Source: Nostoc sp. CHAB 5844 (lineage in GTDB: Bacteria > Cyanobacteriota > Cyanobacteriia > Cyanobacteriales > Nostocaceae). From it: a stretch of DNA of 43,395 bases. The notes under the pieces were generated by a model, which was given only the letters and a program-made list of their open reading frames with translations, had not been told where the DNA came from and did no database searches. The stretch spans positions 1 to 43,395 of the forward strand of contig NZ_JAIVFW010000060.1 of NCBI RefSeq assembly GCF_020829595.1, in the 5' to 3' direction. Of the stretch, positions 21,543 to 29,418 are shown piece by piece. Each line of letters opens with the position of its first letter. Position 1 is the stretch's first letter. Position numbers and translations under genes: made by a program.

Positions 21543-22535
21543 GTGACTTGGTTTGAAACATTAACAGGTTTTGCAGAACAATCCCCTATTTTGGTAAGAA
21601 AAAATATAGCTGTTAATGGCGAGGTGTTGAAATCTCATGTAAATGGCAAAGTCATAGCCTGTGGTCATTTAGAAATACCGTCTTTAGCCGAACTGAGAGA
21701 ACGCGTTCTCAAAAGTGGATATCCAGAAGGAAAAATAACTCTACGAGAAGTAGTAGCCAACGTGCAGGATTTGCATATCAATGAAGCCAATGCTAATTCA
21801 GTATTTCAGGTAGCGTCTCAGTTCAATTTGCTAGAAATGATATCTCCTAATGTAACACCTGAGTATGGTGTAGGGATTTATGAAGATGATTTTACTCAAG
21901 GGCCAGCTTGTGCTGTGGCAGCTGGCGCAGGTACAATTTATCGAAATTATTTTGTGGTAATAGATGGGCAAATCGGTCAATCAGCAACAAACCAAATTGA
22001 TTGCCTAAAAGATATAGGAGCCGCACTCGGAAATCAAGATAACCGTCTTTGGGAAATGCGAAACGGTTATGCTTTGGCATCACGCGCTGGGTTAGTTGAA
22101 ATTTCCAATCGGCTGGAAGCATTTAACGAAGAGGGAGTTGATAAATTGCGAGAGTTGTTAAGCATTGGGATTCAGTGGGATACACAAGTGACGCTGAATG
22201 ACTGCAAACACAAAGTTTCACAAGCTTATTGTTCGGCTTTACCAGTTGCTTACTCGGAGCATTCTTCAGATTTATGGGCAAAATTTGCACAGTTGATTTT
22301 AGAGGCATCCTACGAAGCAACTATTTGTGCTGCCATTTTGAATTGGAGAAAAAATGGTAATAACAAATTGTTTCTGACACTGCTTGGCGGTGGAGCATTT
22401 GGCAACCAAACAGATTGGATACTGGGAGCAATTCAACGTGCCTTAAACATCTACAAGAATGTTGAGCTTGATGTAGCCATTGTCAGTTACGGTTCATCTA
22501 AGCCCTATATCCAACAGATGCTGAATCAATACTAG
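21543..22535 (+). CDS. conserved hypothetical protein with macrodomain-like C-terminal motif (330 aa)
   Basis: Starts at GTG 21543 with AAAAGGA 9 bases upstream. Conserved-looking blocks: VTPEYGVGIYEDDFTQGPAC and AVAAGAGTIYRNYFV (about 105-140), NRLWEMRNGYALAS (about 178), QAYCSALPVAYSEHSSDLW (about 225), then ILEASYEATICAAIL and KLFLTLLGGGAFGNQTDWIL with GAIQRAL and VAIVSYGSS at the end. The pattern of a long helix, a hydrophobic strand, a glycine-rich loop GGGAFGN and a helix resembles ADP-ribose-binding macro/PARG-type domains, but I am not certain. No membrane or signal sequence. It could be a metabolite- or ADP-ribose-handling enzyme. Confidence 0.6.
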   Translation: MTWFETLTGFAEQSPILVRKNIAVNGEVLKSHVNGKVIACGHLEIPSLAELRERVLKSGYPEGKITLREVVANVQDLHINEANANSVFQVASQFNLLEMISPNVTPEYGVGIYEDDFTQGPACAVAAGAGTIYRNYFVVIDGQIGQSATNQIDCLKDIGAALGNQDNRLWEMRNGYALASRAGLVEISNRLEAFNEEGVDKLRELLSIGIQWDTQVTLNDCKHKVSQAYCSALPVAYSEHSSDLWAKFAQLILEASYEATICAAILNWRKNGNNKLFLTLLGGGAFGNQTDWILGAIQRALNIYKNVELDVAIVSYGSSKPYIQQMLNQY

Positions 22536-22563
22536 TGATTAAACTTTCTGTCTGCGCTATGCA

Positions 22564-22941
22564 CTATTTTGTAGAGCTTGGGGGATCAACTCGCTCGTTA
22601 AGTTCCCTAAGTTGTTGGTTTAATTGCCTTTGTCGTTGAAGTAAAATTTCTAAATCTTCTTTTGTTGCTAAATCTGCTCTGTTAACCGGAATAATTTGAT
22701 TTAGTTGATTCAAGCACGTATCAAAACCAGCCGCAAATTCATTGCGTGTCAACGGGCGTGAACCTTGATATGTATCATTAGGATACCTAGATAGGCAATC
22801 CCTCTGGGGAACTGGGCTGCGCTCTTGGCTTGGTGTTTGTGACAGAGTTTTTGATGGAGAGGTAATAATTGTCGTCAGAGCCAAGGTAGCCGTAACGGTA
22901 GTAAATGGAATCAAGCCAGTAATTGATGGCATTTTAAACAT
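22564..22941 (-). CDS. secreted protein with SLH-like segment, porin-type N-terminus (125 aa)
   Basis: An N-terminal signal-like stretch (ITGLIPFTTVTATLALTTII) is followed by a Ser/Pro/Gln linker. Then comes CLSRYPNDTYQGSRPLTRNE with FAAGFDTCLNQLNQII, the SLH-like unit of cyanobacterial OprB/iron-uptake porins (C..YPDGTYRG.R.LTR.EFAAGLN.CL). It ends in a coiled coil (DLATKEDLEILLQRQRQLNQ). The beta-barrel of a full porin (about 550 aa in all) is missing, so this is either a stand-alone short form or a truncated gene. Convergent with the 21543 gene. Confidence 0.65.
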   Translation of the reverse strand: MFKMPSITGLIPFTTVTATLALTTIITSPSKTLSQTPSQERSPVPQRDCLSRYPNDTYQGSRPLTRNEFAAGFDTCLNQLNQIIPVNRADLATKEDLEILLQRQRQLNQQLRELNERVDPPSSTK

Positions 22942-23067
22942 GGGTCGCAGATCCCAACTGTTTACTTCTTATCCTAGCTCTGACTTTAATAACCTGTAAT
23001 GCTTCACTAAAGTCGACTTTCTAAAAGCGAAATTCCTAACCAAGATCAATGTTTCGAGAGACAGAAA

Positions 23068-23547
23068 TTAACTGTCGGGTTCTAAAAGCTTGCCAAGAGC
23101 TTCAACCGACTGCCGCCAGCCACTTTCCATACCGCTGTCCACCATACCGTCACGGTCTTCTTGACTCATTGCTGTGCTATGGGTACGAATCTGGGTTGTA
23201 GATTCGTCAATGGCAAAAAACTCAGCTTTTTCTAGCATGACATGGCCACGTTCCGGCATCCCCAAGAATTCAAATGTCTGCACAATCCTTTCATTGGGAG
23301 CGACTTCATGAAAACAGCCCCTAAACTCATACTCGTTACCGTCTTCTGATTGCTCGGCAATGTGCCAACTGCCACCGTCTTGACAATCGAAGTGATATAC
23401 TTTCATGGCATTACCGCGACACCACCAACTGGCAAACAGTTCCTCTGTGGTATATGCTTCAAATACCTTGTTTAAAGAGGCCTTGATTATCACAGTACCG
23501 AAGATATTTTGTGAATTTTCTGGAACTGTAACTGTAAGATATGCCAT
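23068..23547 (-). CDS. SRPBCC/AHSA1 family protein (159 aa)
   Basis: Typical Bet v1-like sequence: FGTVIIKASLNKVFEAYTTE, ELFASWWCRGNAMKVYHFDC, DGGSWHI, EYEFRGCFHEVAPNERIVQT, FEFLGMPERGHV, MSQEDRDGMVDSGMESGWRQ and SVEALGKLLE. The last is the END.GW...L..L signature of Aha1-C-like SRPBCC proteins that bind hydrophobic ligands. It lies 26 bases after the ArsR regulator on the same strand; ArsR-AHSA1 pairs are a common two-gene operon in bacteria. The ligand is unknown. Confidence 0.85.
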   Translation of the reverse strand: MAYLTVTVPENSQNIFGTVIIKASLNKVFEAYTTEELFASWWCRGNAMKVYHFDCQDGGSWHIAEQSEDGNEYEFRGCFHEVAPNERIVQTFEFLGMPERGHVMLEKAEFFAIDESTTQIRTHSTAMSQEDRDGMVDSGMESGWRQSVEALGKLLEPDS

Positions 23548-23573
23548 ACGTCGTCGTCTCTCCGCCTACTTTG

Positions 23574-23897
23574 TTACTTATCTTCTAGCAGCTTTTCGAG
23601 CGCATTAAATCGCTCACTCCAGATTTTTTCATACTCGCTTAGATACGCTGCGGCCACTTTGAGAGTTTTTGGCTGAATCTGAAGCACTTTCTCCTTTCCA
23701 CTTCGATGCTTGGTAATAAGTCCAGCTTTCTCCAGCACACTAACGTGCTTGGCGATCGCTGCCAAGGACATCGCATAAGATTGTGCTAAAGAACTAATAG
23801 TATGTTCTGCGGTGGAAACTCGTTTAAGAATGTCTCGCCGCGTTACATCAGCCAGAGCCGCAAAAATTTTATCAAGGACTACATTTGATTCAACCAT
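23574..23897 (-). CDS. ArsR-family HTH transcriptional repressor (107 aa)
   Basis: Start at ATG 23897 (MVESNVVLDKIFAALADVTR) is the usual family start; the frame is open nine codons further. Winged helix: TRRDILKRVSTAEHTISSLA, QSYAMSLAAIAKHVSVLEKA (recognition helix), GLITKHRSGKEKVLQIQPKT (wing). No cysteine metal site is visible, so it belongs to the non-metal ArsR subgroup that sits next to SRPBCC genes. Two inverted repeats overlap its start codon and upstream region, suggesting autorepression of the two-gene operon. Confidence 0.85.
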   Translation of the reverse strand: MVESNVVLDKIFAALADVTRRDILKRVSTAEHTISSLAQSYAMSLAAIAKHVSVLEKAGLITKHRSGKEKVLQIQPKTLKVAAAYLSEYEKIWSERFNALEKLLEDK

Positions 23898-23916
23898 TTG
23901 GTTGAATGATAACCAA
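23888..23916. promoter_or_regulatory. ArsR operator candidate overlapping the start codon
   Basis: ATTCAACC-ATTT-GGTTGAAT (23888-23907) is a perfect 8+8 inverted repeat that covers the ArsR start codon. TTGGTT (23898-23903) and AACCAA (23911-23916) form a second, overlapping repeat. Such nested AACC/GGTT dyads fit a winged-helix dimer and would block translation start or transcription. Confidence 0.55.
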
Positions 23917-23924
23917 GGATACAA

Positions 23925-24274
23925 ATTGTGTCAAGCAGGCTCTAAGACGAGATGGGCGCAAAAGTAGCGTTAGGATAGCAATCAAAATTCTCAAACCCTG
24001 ATATCCAAAGCATGATTGCTATGTTAGACAGACATTCTCTTTAACATCAGCCACGTTATGTATTCAAAAAAAGTTCTAAGAACTAACAAAACGAACTTGT
24101 GAGAATTTACTCTGGAAAACAGCTTTATTCCTAGAGATTTAATGTGCTTTATTACTTAGTTTTCTCAAAAGATTTATCTAAACTTCCTGAGATTTTAATA
24201 ATAGGGGATTTAGAGTAAAAATTAATACATTACAATTAAATATATTCTATTTGAAAAGATAAATTAGCTCAGTC
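23925..24274. other. AT-rich intergenic region between divergent genes
   Basis: No gene is supported. The only structure I note is a short perfect dyad AGTTCT-A-AGAACT at 24072-24084. The last 100 bases before 24275 are very AT rich and probably hold the promoter of the RHH gene. Confidence 0.4.
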
Positions 24275-24502
24275 ATGAATAAAAAATGGGCAGTCAAGCG
24301 GTTGACAATTAATCTTGCGACTAGTGAAATGGAGAAGTTAGAAGAATATTGCCAAAAAACAGGAAGACCAGCAACAGATGTCATCCGAGAGTTGATTCGT
24401 TCTTTAGAAGTAGACAAACTTAAAACTATTCAACAAACTAGTCCAGTATCTCCAATAGCAAAGTTTGACCAACCATTACGGGAGACTATTAAATTAAATT
24501 AG
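24275..24502 (+). CDS. ribbon-helix-helix type small DNA-binding protein (75 aa)
   Basis: AVKRLTINLATSEMEKLEEY followed by CQKTGRPATDVIRELIRSLE is the beta-strand, helix A, helix B pattern of RHH/CopG-type proteins (basic KRLTINL strand, GRPATDVIRELIRSL second helix). A polar tail follows. It could regulate copy number or be an antitoxin without a nearby toxin. On the opposite strand just past its stop (about 24592 down to 24500) an open frame reads ELPRPQTAYTYNEVIQQLVQ without a start codon, perhaps a decayed gene end. Confidence 0.7.
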   Translation: MNKKWAVKRLTINLATSEMEKLEEYCQKTGRPATDVIRELIRSLEVDKLKTIQQTSPVSPIAKFDQPLRETIKLN

Positions 24503-24593
24503 GGTTCTTGTAAAACCAAAAATTGCTGTACTAGTTGTTGAATAACTTCATTGTAAGTATAAGCAGTTTGCGGTCTTGGAAGTTCATAGTTTT

Positions 24594-25262
24594 TTATTTA
24601 ATTTCAGCAAAATCTGGGCAAGAGATTCCATTCCAGCCATAAGGGTGGATGGCGCAAATTAATAATTCTTCATTATACTCTTGACCGTGATAGTTAGCAC
24701 AGCCAATACAAACTGTTGGCTGTATTATTTGCTTGTAAAAATCATCAGAATCATCATCTAATTCATCAACTAAGGAAATATGACAATTAGGGCAAGAGTG
24801 TATTTCTCGCCTGTGATCGTCCGCTAAACAAGTGACACAATGCCAGTATTCCACAGCCTCTCCATTCCTAGACGTTTGAGTAGTCACTCCATGAAAGTAA
24901 GGATAGCTGCAAAAGCAGACAATGATTTCTCCATTATTATCGTTGTCATCAATAGCCTCAAGATATTCTGGACTAATCTTCCAATCTTGTTGTTGAGAAA
25001 GTGTTCGGGGATAACCCAAATCATTTACTGTCCAAAGTTTATTGTCTCGAATCATTCTTAATTCAAACGTAGCGTAGTCGTGACCTAAACTTTCAAGCTC
25101 ACAGTATTGTTTGGCATCATTATAATCAAAACTACGCTTGCTTACTTTTAGGCTTTTCTCTTGAGGATATGTCTGAATCACTAAATATTCACCCTCAGAA
25201 AAAGGATTGATTCTTAAAGCAATTTCTTCATTTAGAAATAACAAATCTGCGGCTGTATCCAT
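24594..25262 (-). CDS. zinc-ribbon-bearing conserved hypothetical protein (222 aa)
   Basis: The N-terminal half is beta-rich (EEIALRINPFSEGEYLVIQT and SLGHDYATFELRMIRDNKLW). The C-terminal half has two CxxC pairs (YWHCVTC and SCPNC), then CIGCANYHGQEYNEELLICA with IHPYGWNGISCPDFAE, a Cys4-type module seen as a stand-alone small protein in cyanobacteria. An acidic loop DDDSDD lies between. Likely zinc-binding. It is the last gene of the minus-strand FtsK/nuclease cluster. Function unknown. Confidence 0.65.
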   Translation of the reverse strand: MDTAADLLFLNEEIALRINPFSEGEYLVIQTYPQEKSLKVSKRSFDYNDAKQYCELESLGHDYATFELRMIRDNKLWTVNDLGYPRTLSQQQDWKISPEYLEAIDDNDNNGEIIVCFCSYPYFHGVTTQTSRNGEAVEYWHCVTCLADDHRREIHSCPNCHISLVDELDDDSDDFYKQIIQPTVCIGCANYHGQEYNEELLICAIHPYGWNGISCPDFAEIK

Positions 25263-25398
25263 TCAAACCTCAAGCTCTTTATAGTCCAGGAAAGAATTTA
25301 TTCCACACATTCGATTTTTTGGCACTAGCATCTCTCTCAAAAACACTACCGAAACCCTGATGATGGGCTTGAGTTCCCAGGGTATTGTTCGTGTATGG

Positions 25399-25939
25399 CT
25401 ATGAAGATTTTCCTAATCTCTCCCACCATTGCTGCAACATCCATTGTCCATGAGTGGAAACTAGGCGAAGGCGAATGTATTCATTCCAGTCATTCAGTGT
25501 AAGCCTTTCCCAAATATGATAATTTACCCTTTCTATGTTTTCTTTGTAAAATAAATCAGGATATATAACTTGTGTATGGGCTGGAATATTATGTTTTGCC
25601 AGCAGATCAAGTAATGATTTACTTTCAAAAAAGCGTGTGATGCCAGCCATGAAAGAGTAATCACCAGGATGATACGGATTTCCTGTTAAAAGGATTATCA
25701 TGTGGGTGTAAAAGCCAGGTTCCAGGTTCCCTCTCTAAAGTTTCAAAGTCGTCTAGCATAGCTTGTGGCTGATTTTCTTCCTCAACATAATCTGACCATT
25801 TACAAGCTAGTTTGTTGTAATCTTCATGTGTAGATGGCATCCAGAAAGTTCCAATTACATTGCGAGGATGATGCTCTACAAAAGCAGCCATTGTTGAGCC
25901 GCAAGTTGTAGTCCCAATATTAAAAACTGTACCATTCAT
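25399..25939 (-). pseudogene. conserved hypothetical gene broken by a 7-bp tandem duplication
   Basis: Start at ATG 25939 (MNGTVFNIGTTTCGSTMAAF) with AGGA 6 bases upstream. The first frame runs to about residue 92 and ends in odd sequence; a second frame from about 25701 continues to 25399 (NPYHPGDYSFMAGITRFFES, WNEYIRLRLVSTHGQWMLQQ). At the switch the + strand has CCAGGTT twice in tandem (25715-25721 and 25722-25728). Removing one copy joins the frames into EREPGFYTHMIILLTGNPYH, giving a single protein of about 178 aa. The gene thus looks recently inactivated, or phase-variable. Two separate overlapping genes are the weaker alternative. Unknown family. Confidence 0.75.
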
Positions 25940-25962
25940 ATTTTTTCCTAAAAACAATTTAT

Positions 25963-26556
25963 TTACGGGTGGTGAATCTGTTGCATAACAGTAGTAGGAG
26001 TTAGCTTTTTCAATTCTGGCAACACCCCTAAAAATAAAGAACCAGCTAGTACCAAAATCAAAGGATTAGCCTTAGCTACATTGAACCACCAACGCCAATC
26101 TTTGAAATTGAGCAATTGTGGAAGTCGAAAGTTCCACAATCCAAACCCAACTTGTACTTGACTACTAGGAAGCCATTCTTCTTGAAGATTGACAAACACA
26201 ACTTGAATCCGGCGATCTTGCTCAACCATTGAAGCAGTCTTGAGAGCCGATGGTTGCTCACGGGCATCAGGAGTGAGAAACCCCATAACAACTAACTTGT
26301 GTGTATTGTTCAGCCCGTAAAGGTTGAGTTGACCAACAGCTTGGTAAATATGGTCACGGTCAAGGTATTTCTTGCACTCGATAATCGAACCCCCCTGCCA
26401 ATTGGTAACGATGTCGGCTCTACCGCCGTTGGCTGGGGCTTCTTGTTGAGTGATGAATCCACGCTCTTTGAGGCGATCGCTAATATATTGTTGTAGGTGT
26501 TTTTCTTGCCAGGGCAGAGGAAACCCGGCAGCTTCGACAAATTTGGATGGCAGCAT
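25963..26556 (-). CDS. membrane-anchored PD-(D/E)xK nuclease-like protein (197 aa)
   Basis: Residues about 15-85 form a restriction-endonuclease-like core: LQQYISDRLKERGFITQQEA, NGGRADIVTNWQGGSIIECK, KYLDRDHIYQAVGQLNLYG, with Asp48, Glu60, Lys62 (ECK) and Gln in the following helix, the PD-(D/E)xK set. Near the C-terminus one membrane helix (NPLILVLAGSLFLGVLPEL, about 165-183) would tether it. The FtsK-type translocase lies immediately upstream (30 bases) on the same strand, so a membrane complex acting on DNA is likely. It could cut incoming or transferred DNA, but activity is not shown. Confidence 0.7.
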   Translation of the reverse strand: MLPSKFVEAAGFPLPWQEKHLQQYISDRLKERGFITQQEAPANGGRADIVTNWQGGSIIECKKYLDRDHIYQAVGQLNLYGLNNTHKLVVMGFLTPDAREQPSALKTASMVEQDRRIQVVFVNLQEEWLPSSQVQVGFGLWNFRLPQLLNFKDWRWWFNVAKANPLILVLAGSLFLGVLPELKKLTPTTVMQQIHHP

Positions 26557-26586
26557 AGAGTTAGGGGTGTAAGGGTGTAGGAAAAA

Positions 26587-28158
26587 CTAAGCAGGAATAC
26601 TTTCAAATCGATAAGCCTGAAAACGCTTGTCTAATAAACCAGACTGCACAATGCCGTCGCCGCGACCCTGCAATGAAGTGACAGCTTCACCCCGGCGCAT
26701 TAGTACCATGCGACCACTAACAGCATCAACACAACGGAAGGCAATTCGACAGGGTAAGTTATCTCGTAAGTCTGGTGGTAATCCTTGAGGATCTTCTTTC
26801 CCTCTCTTGGCTCCACGTTGTAAGCCAACGACAATGTGAATCTTTAATCCTCTTCCCCGCCGACCAACCTCACACAATTGCTGATCGTAAGTTTTACGGA
26901 GTTTTTCATCCAGGGGAACAGTGCCTTTATACTCATCAATGAAAAGTATCCAAGGCTGTTCTTGGGCTAATTCAGCCTTAGTCATTTTGTTTCGGCGATC
27001 GCACTCTTGATAATACTCCCCGGCAAACTCGAAAGTTTTGCCCATGTCGTTCATAGTGATGCTGGGGAATCTTTGAGCAAAGTCTTCATAGTCGCTGACT
27101 TTACCGCCGCAGACATCCACCCGCGCACCTTGCATGAGTAAGCAGTAAGCAGCTGCACGAAAGAAGTTAGACTTTCCTGAGCCGGTTGTCCCAACTACCA
27201 GTAATTGAGGTGTATCTTCACTGGCTAAATCTATAATTACTTCGCCATCAAGTGACTGTCCCAGCACAATCAGGCGTTCACCTTGTTGCCAATGTCTAGT
27301 AGGGAAGTCGTAATAAGTACGATCTTCAGGTCGAAGAGGAATTTCTACAGCGATTTGTTCTGGGGCATAGATGTAACAAGGAAAATCACTTGTTGTTACG
27401 CCTAGTGCAAGTTTGGCAGCTGCTTTGAATTTAGCCAGCGAGTTGAAGTCCTCCGTCCGCATTGAGAAAATCAATCTCTCGTAGCTGGGCGCTCTGTCAA
27501 CTCTGAGGCATTGAGTTTGAAAGCCCACAACCTTTGCAGCTTTTTCTAAACCCTCTATCTTAGTTGATTGGGCTGGCTCAGATACTGTTGCTGTGATGCC
27601 ATTCGTGACTGTCACAACTTCAGCATTTTTGATTTGCTGTGCTTGCAACACTAGCTGTCGTTGGTGGATTTCAGCTTGTAATCTGGCTTGCTCTAACTGC
27701 ATTTCGGCTTCAGATGTCGCTAATAGCACATTGCCCAAGGGTTCACCATTTTGAATCATCCCCAATGCCATACGGCTAACAGCACCGTTCTGACCTGTTA
27801 GTGCCAGCACTTCACTAAATAGTGGGGCTGTTTGTTGCAATAAGTTAAGCTGTCGTTCTGTTTCCTTGTCAGCTTCCTCATATTGACGTTTCCTCTCGGC
27901 GGCTGAAGAAAGATACTGCAATTGTTCAGTCGCTTGAGTATCCTTGAGAGCAGAGAGCATATCATCAACGCGCTCAGAATCTTCATAGTGCTTCTGCAAT
28001 TTTCTCAAAGATATGCCAGCATAACTAGCGAGTGAGATCGCGCATAGATTAGATGGGATAAACAGATTCAGATTTTTAGGGTTAGCTGTGAGAGATAATC
28101 CTAGAGCCGTTAATCCAGCCGCACCAATTTTTAACCAAAGAAATAACATCTGCACCAC
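26587..28158 (-). CDS. FtsK/SpoIIIE-type DNA translocase with N-terminal membrane anchor (523 aa)
   Basis: Two hydrophobic segments lie at about 5-25 (LFLWLKIGAAGLTALGLSLT) and 33-52. A charged helical stalk runs from about 55 to 195. The beta domain (about 215-310) holds VEIPLRPEDR and RLIVLGQSLDGEVIIDLASE. The motor has Walker A TPQLLVVGTTGSGKSNFFRA (about 320) and Walker B QPWILFIDEYKGTVPLDEKL (about 404), then RRGRGLKIHIVVGLQRGAKR. These are the motifs of FtsK/SpoIIIE/TraB-like pumps. No gamma (KOPS-reading) domain is visible. On a plasmid such proteins serve conjugation or segregation. Flanked by a nuclease and small membrane and coiled-coil genes in one operon. Confidence 0.85.
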   Translation of the reverse strand: MVQMLFLWLKIGAAGLTALGLSLTANPKNLNLFIPSNLCAISLASYAGISLRKLQKHYEDSERVDDMLSALKDTQATEQLQYLSSAAERKRQYEEADKETERQLNLLQQTAPLFSEVLALTGQNGAVSRMALGMIQNGEPLGNVLLATSEAEMQLEQARLQAEIHQRQLVLQAQQIKNAEVVTVTNGITATVSEPAQSTKIEGLEKAAKVVGFQTQCLRVDRAPSYERLIFSMRTEDFNSLAKFKAAAKLALGVTTSDFPCYIYAPEQIAVEIPLRPEDRTYYDFPTRHWQQGERLIVLGQSLDGEVIIDLASEDTPQLLVVGTTGSGKSNFFRAAAYCLLMQGARVDVCGGKVSDYEDFAQRFPSITMNDMGKTFEFAGEYYQECDRRNKMTKAELAQEQPWILFIDEYKGTVPLDEKLRKTYDQQLCEVGRRGRGLKIHIVVGLQRGAKRGKEDPQGLPPDLRDNLPCRIAFRCVDAVSGRMVLMRRGEAVTSLQGRGDGIVQSGLLDKRFQAYRFESIPA

Positions 28159-28346
28159 CCAAAGGCTAATCCAATAGCGATGACTTGTAACAGTTTTGAA
28201 TCGCTGCTTTTACCTTGAGAATAAGTGATGACTGCTGTTACGCCTATCACTAAGAAAGACCAAGGCAATAAACTAATTAGTTGAGCGAGTGAGCTAGAAA
28301 TAGTAAACCCGCATATCCAAATTAGTAATTTACAAACCTGCGACAT
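28131..28346 (-). CDS. small membrane protein (71 aa) of the FtsK cluster
   Basis: Two hydrophobic segments (LLIWICGFTISSSLAQLISL continuing to LLPWSFLVIGVTAVITY, and LLQVIAIGLAFGWCRCYFFG) separated by a short charged loop QGKSSDSK. Its end overlaps the translocase start by 28 bases and its start overlaps the stop of the gene before it, so all three are translationally linked. Likely a membrane partner of the translocase; no family recognised. Confidence 0.65.
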   Translation of the reverse strand: MSQVCKLLIWICGFTISSSLAQLISLLPWSFLVIGVTAVITYSQGKSSDSKLLQVIAIGLAFGWCRCYFFG

Positions 28347-29014
28347 TATTTCACCTGTTGAATTCGTTGCGTGATACCGGGAGTGCCTGAATATCTAGCA
28401 TTTCTCAATTCTTGGAACCGAGTCACTAAATTACTAGTTTGTTCTTCGTAGGGAGTAGGTTCTTTTTTGGTGATTTCTTCGGTCAATTTCTGCTGCTTTT
28501 TAGCTTTACCTTCAGAATATTGTGAGGAAATCTTACCTAAGCTAATTCCTAAATCATCCTGAACAGCTGCAACAGACGAACGAGAATTACCGATTATCTG
28601 TCTAAATTTGGATTCTAAATTAGCTAAATTAGTAGATAAATTCTTCTCTAATTCGGAGTGTTGCACTCTAGCTTCAGCTACATTTTCACTTACCTCGACT
28701 TGCTTCTCTTTGACTTTGTATAAAGCTTTGAGGTAGCGACTAATAGCTGTGGAGTATTCTGCCCAATTTTTAGCTTGGAATTCTGCACCCTTAGCTTTAT
28801 CCAAAGCTTCGGCTACATCTTCTTCGCTTAAATCACCAAAAACTTTGATGCTGACAGGCAACATATCAGCAATACGTTGTGCATTCGCCCACACGCCCGA
28901 TTCTAAACTGAAGTGAGAATCAGGCAATACAAGTGTTTTGCTGACATCACCATTTAAATCAGAAAGAGTTAACGCTCCATCTGTTGACGATTCTGATTTT
29001 GAATTTTTTACCAT
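28346..29014 (-). CDS. coiled-coil protein (222 aa) of the FtsK cluster
   Basis: N-terminus polar (KNSKSESSTDGALTLSDLNG), then a folded part (SGVWANAQRIADMLPVSIKV, FGDLSEEDVAEALDKAKGAE). A long coiled coil spans about residues 85-185 (LEKNLSTNLANLESKFRQII and following), and the tail is basic. No membrane segment. Coupled to the small membrane gene by a one-base overlap. It could be an adaptor or filament-forming partner of the translocase; this is inferred from position only. Confidence 0.6.
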   Translation of the reverse strand: MVKNSKSESSTDGALTLSDLNGDVSKTLVLPDSHFSLESGVWANAQRIADMLPVSIKVFGDLSEEDVAEALDKAKGAEFQAKNWAEYSTAISRYLKALYKVKEKQVEVSENVAEARVQHSELEKNLSTNLANLESKFRQIIGNSRSSVAAVQDDLGISLGKISSQYSEGKAKKQQKLTEEITKKEPTPYEEQTSNLVTRFQELRNARYSGTPGITQRIQQVK

Positions 29015-29016
29015 AA

Positions 29017-29418
29017 TTATTTTACATCAATTAACGAATTACAAGGTTGATACTCTACGAACACATCATCTTGAAATGGAATCCACTCCCCATTTAGCGG
29101 ACGAAAGTAACGAGCTTTACTCTCTAGCTTGACCTCCAAGTTAATCTCAGGAAAAATGAAAAGGTTTTCTTTTTGGATTACCCTAGTCAATTCAGTATCA
29201 ATGCCAATTTTTAGCCCGAAATGTAAACTTATTCCAGATTTTTGATACTTCTGCCAGTAATAAGAAAATTCATTCCTATCTAAAAAGTTGACATTAATTA
29301 TTGGAACCCCATTTTCAAACAACAGAGCAAATATTCCTAAGTCGGGATAATGTATTTTGGCAATGCCTACGTTTTTTTCATAGCACCAGTAGGCTCGGTG
29401 GAAATCGGCTGTTTGCAA
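29017..29418 (-). CDS. hypothetical protein (133 aa)
   Basis: MQTADFHRAYWCYEKNVGIA, KIHYPDLGIFALLFENGVPI, NEFSYYWQKYQKSGISLHFG. A mixed alpha/beta soluble protein rich in aromatics, with no family that I recognise. Ends two bases before the coiled-coil gene's start and overlaps the end of the upstream gene by about 50 bases, so it is embedded in the operon. Confidence 0.6.
   Translation of the reverse strand: MQTADFHRAYWCYEKNVGIAKIHYPDLGIFALLFENGVPIINVNFLDRNEFSYYWQKYQKSGISLHFGLKIGIDTELTRVIQKENLFIFPEINLEVKLESKARYFRPLNGEWIPFQDDVFVEYQPCNSLIDVK

Noticed and set aside
24072-24084. AGTTCT-A-AGAACT dyad as an operator
   Set aside because: Short, isolated, and about 190 bases from the nearest start codon; could be chance.
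24500-24592. Minus-strand frame reading ELPRPQTAYTYNEVIQQLVQ and ending in a stop over the RHH gene's stop
   Set aside because: Protein-like but only about 30 codons, with an upstream stop and no start codon; mentioned as a possible relic only.
26310-26606. 98-codon minus-strand frame overlapping the nuclease and FtsK gene ends
   Set aside because: Out of frame with the well-supported nuclease gene and without a recognisable family.
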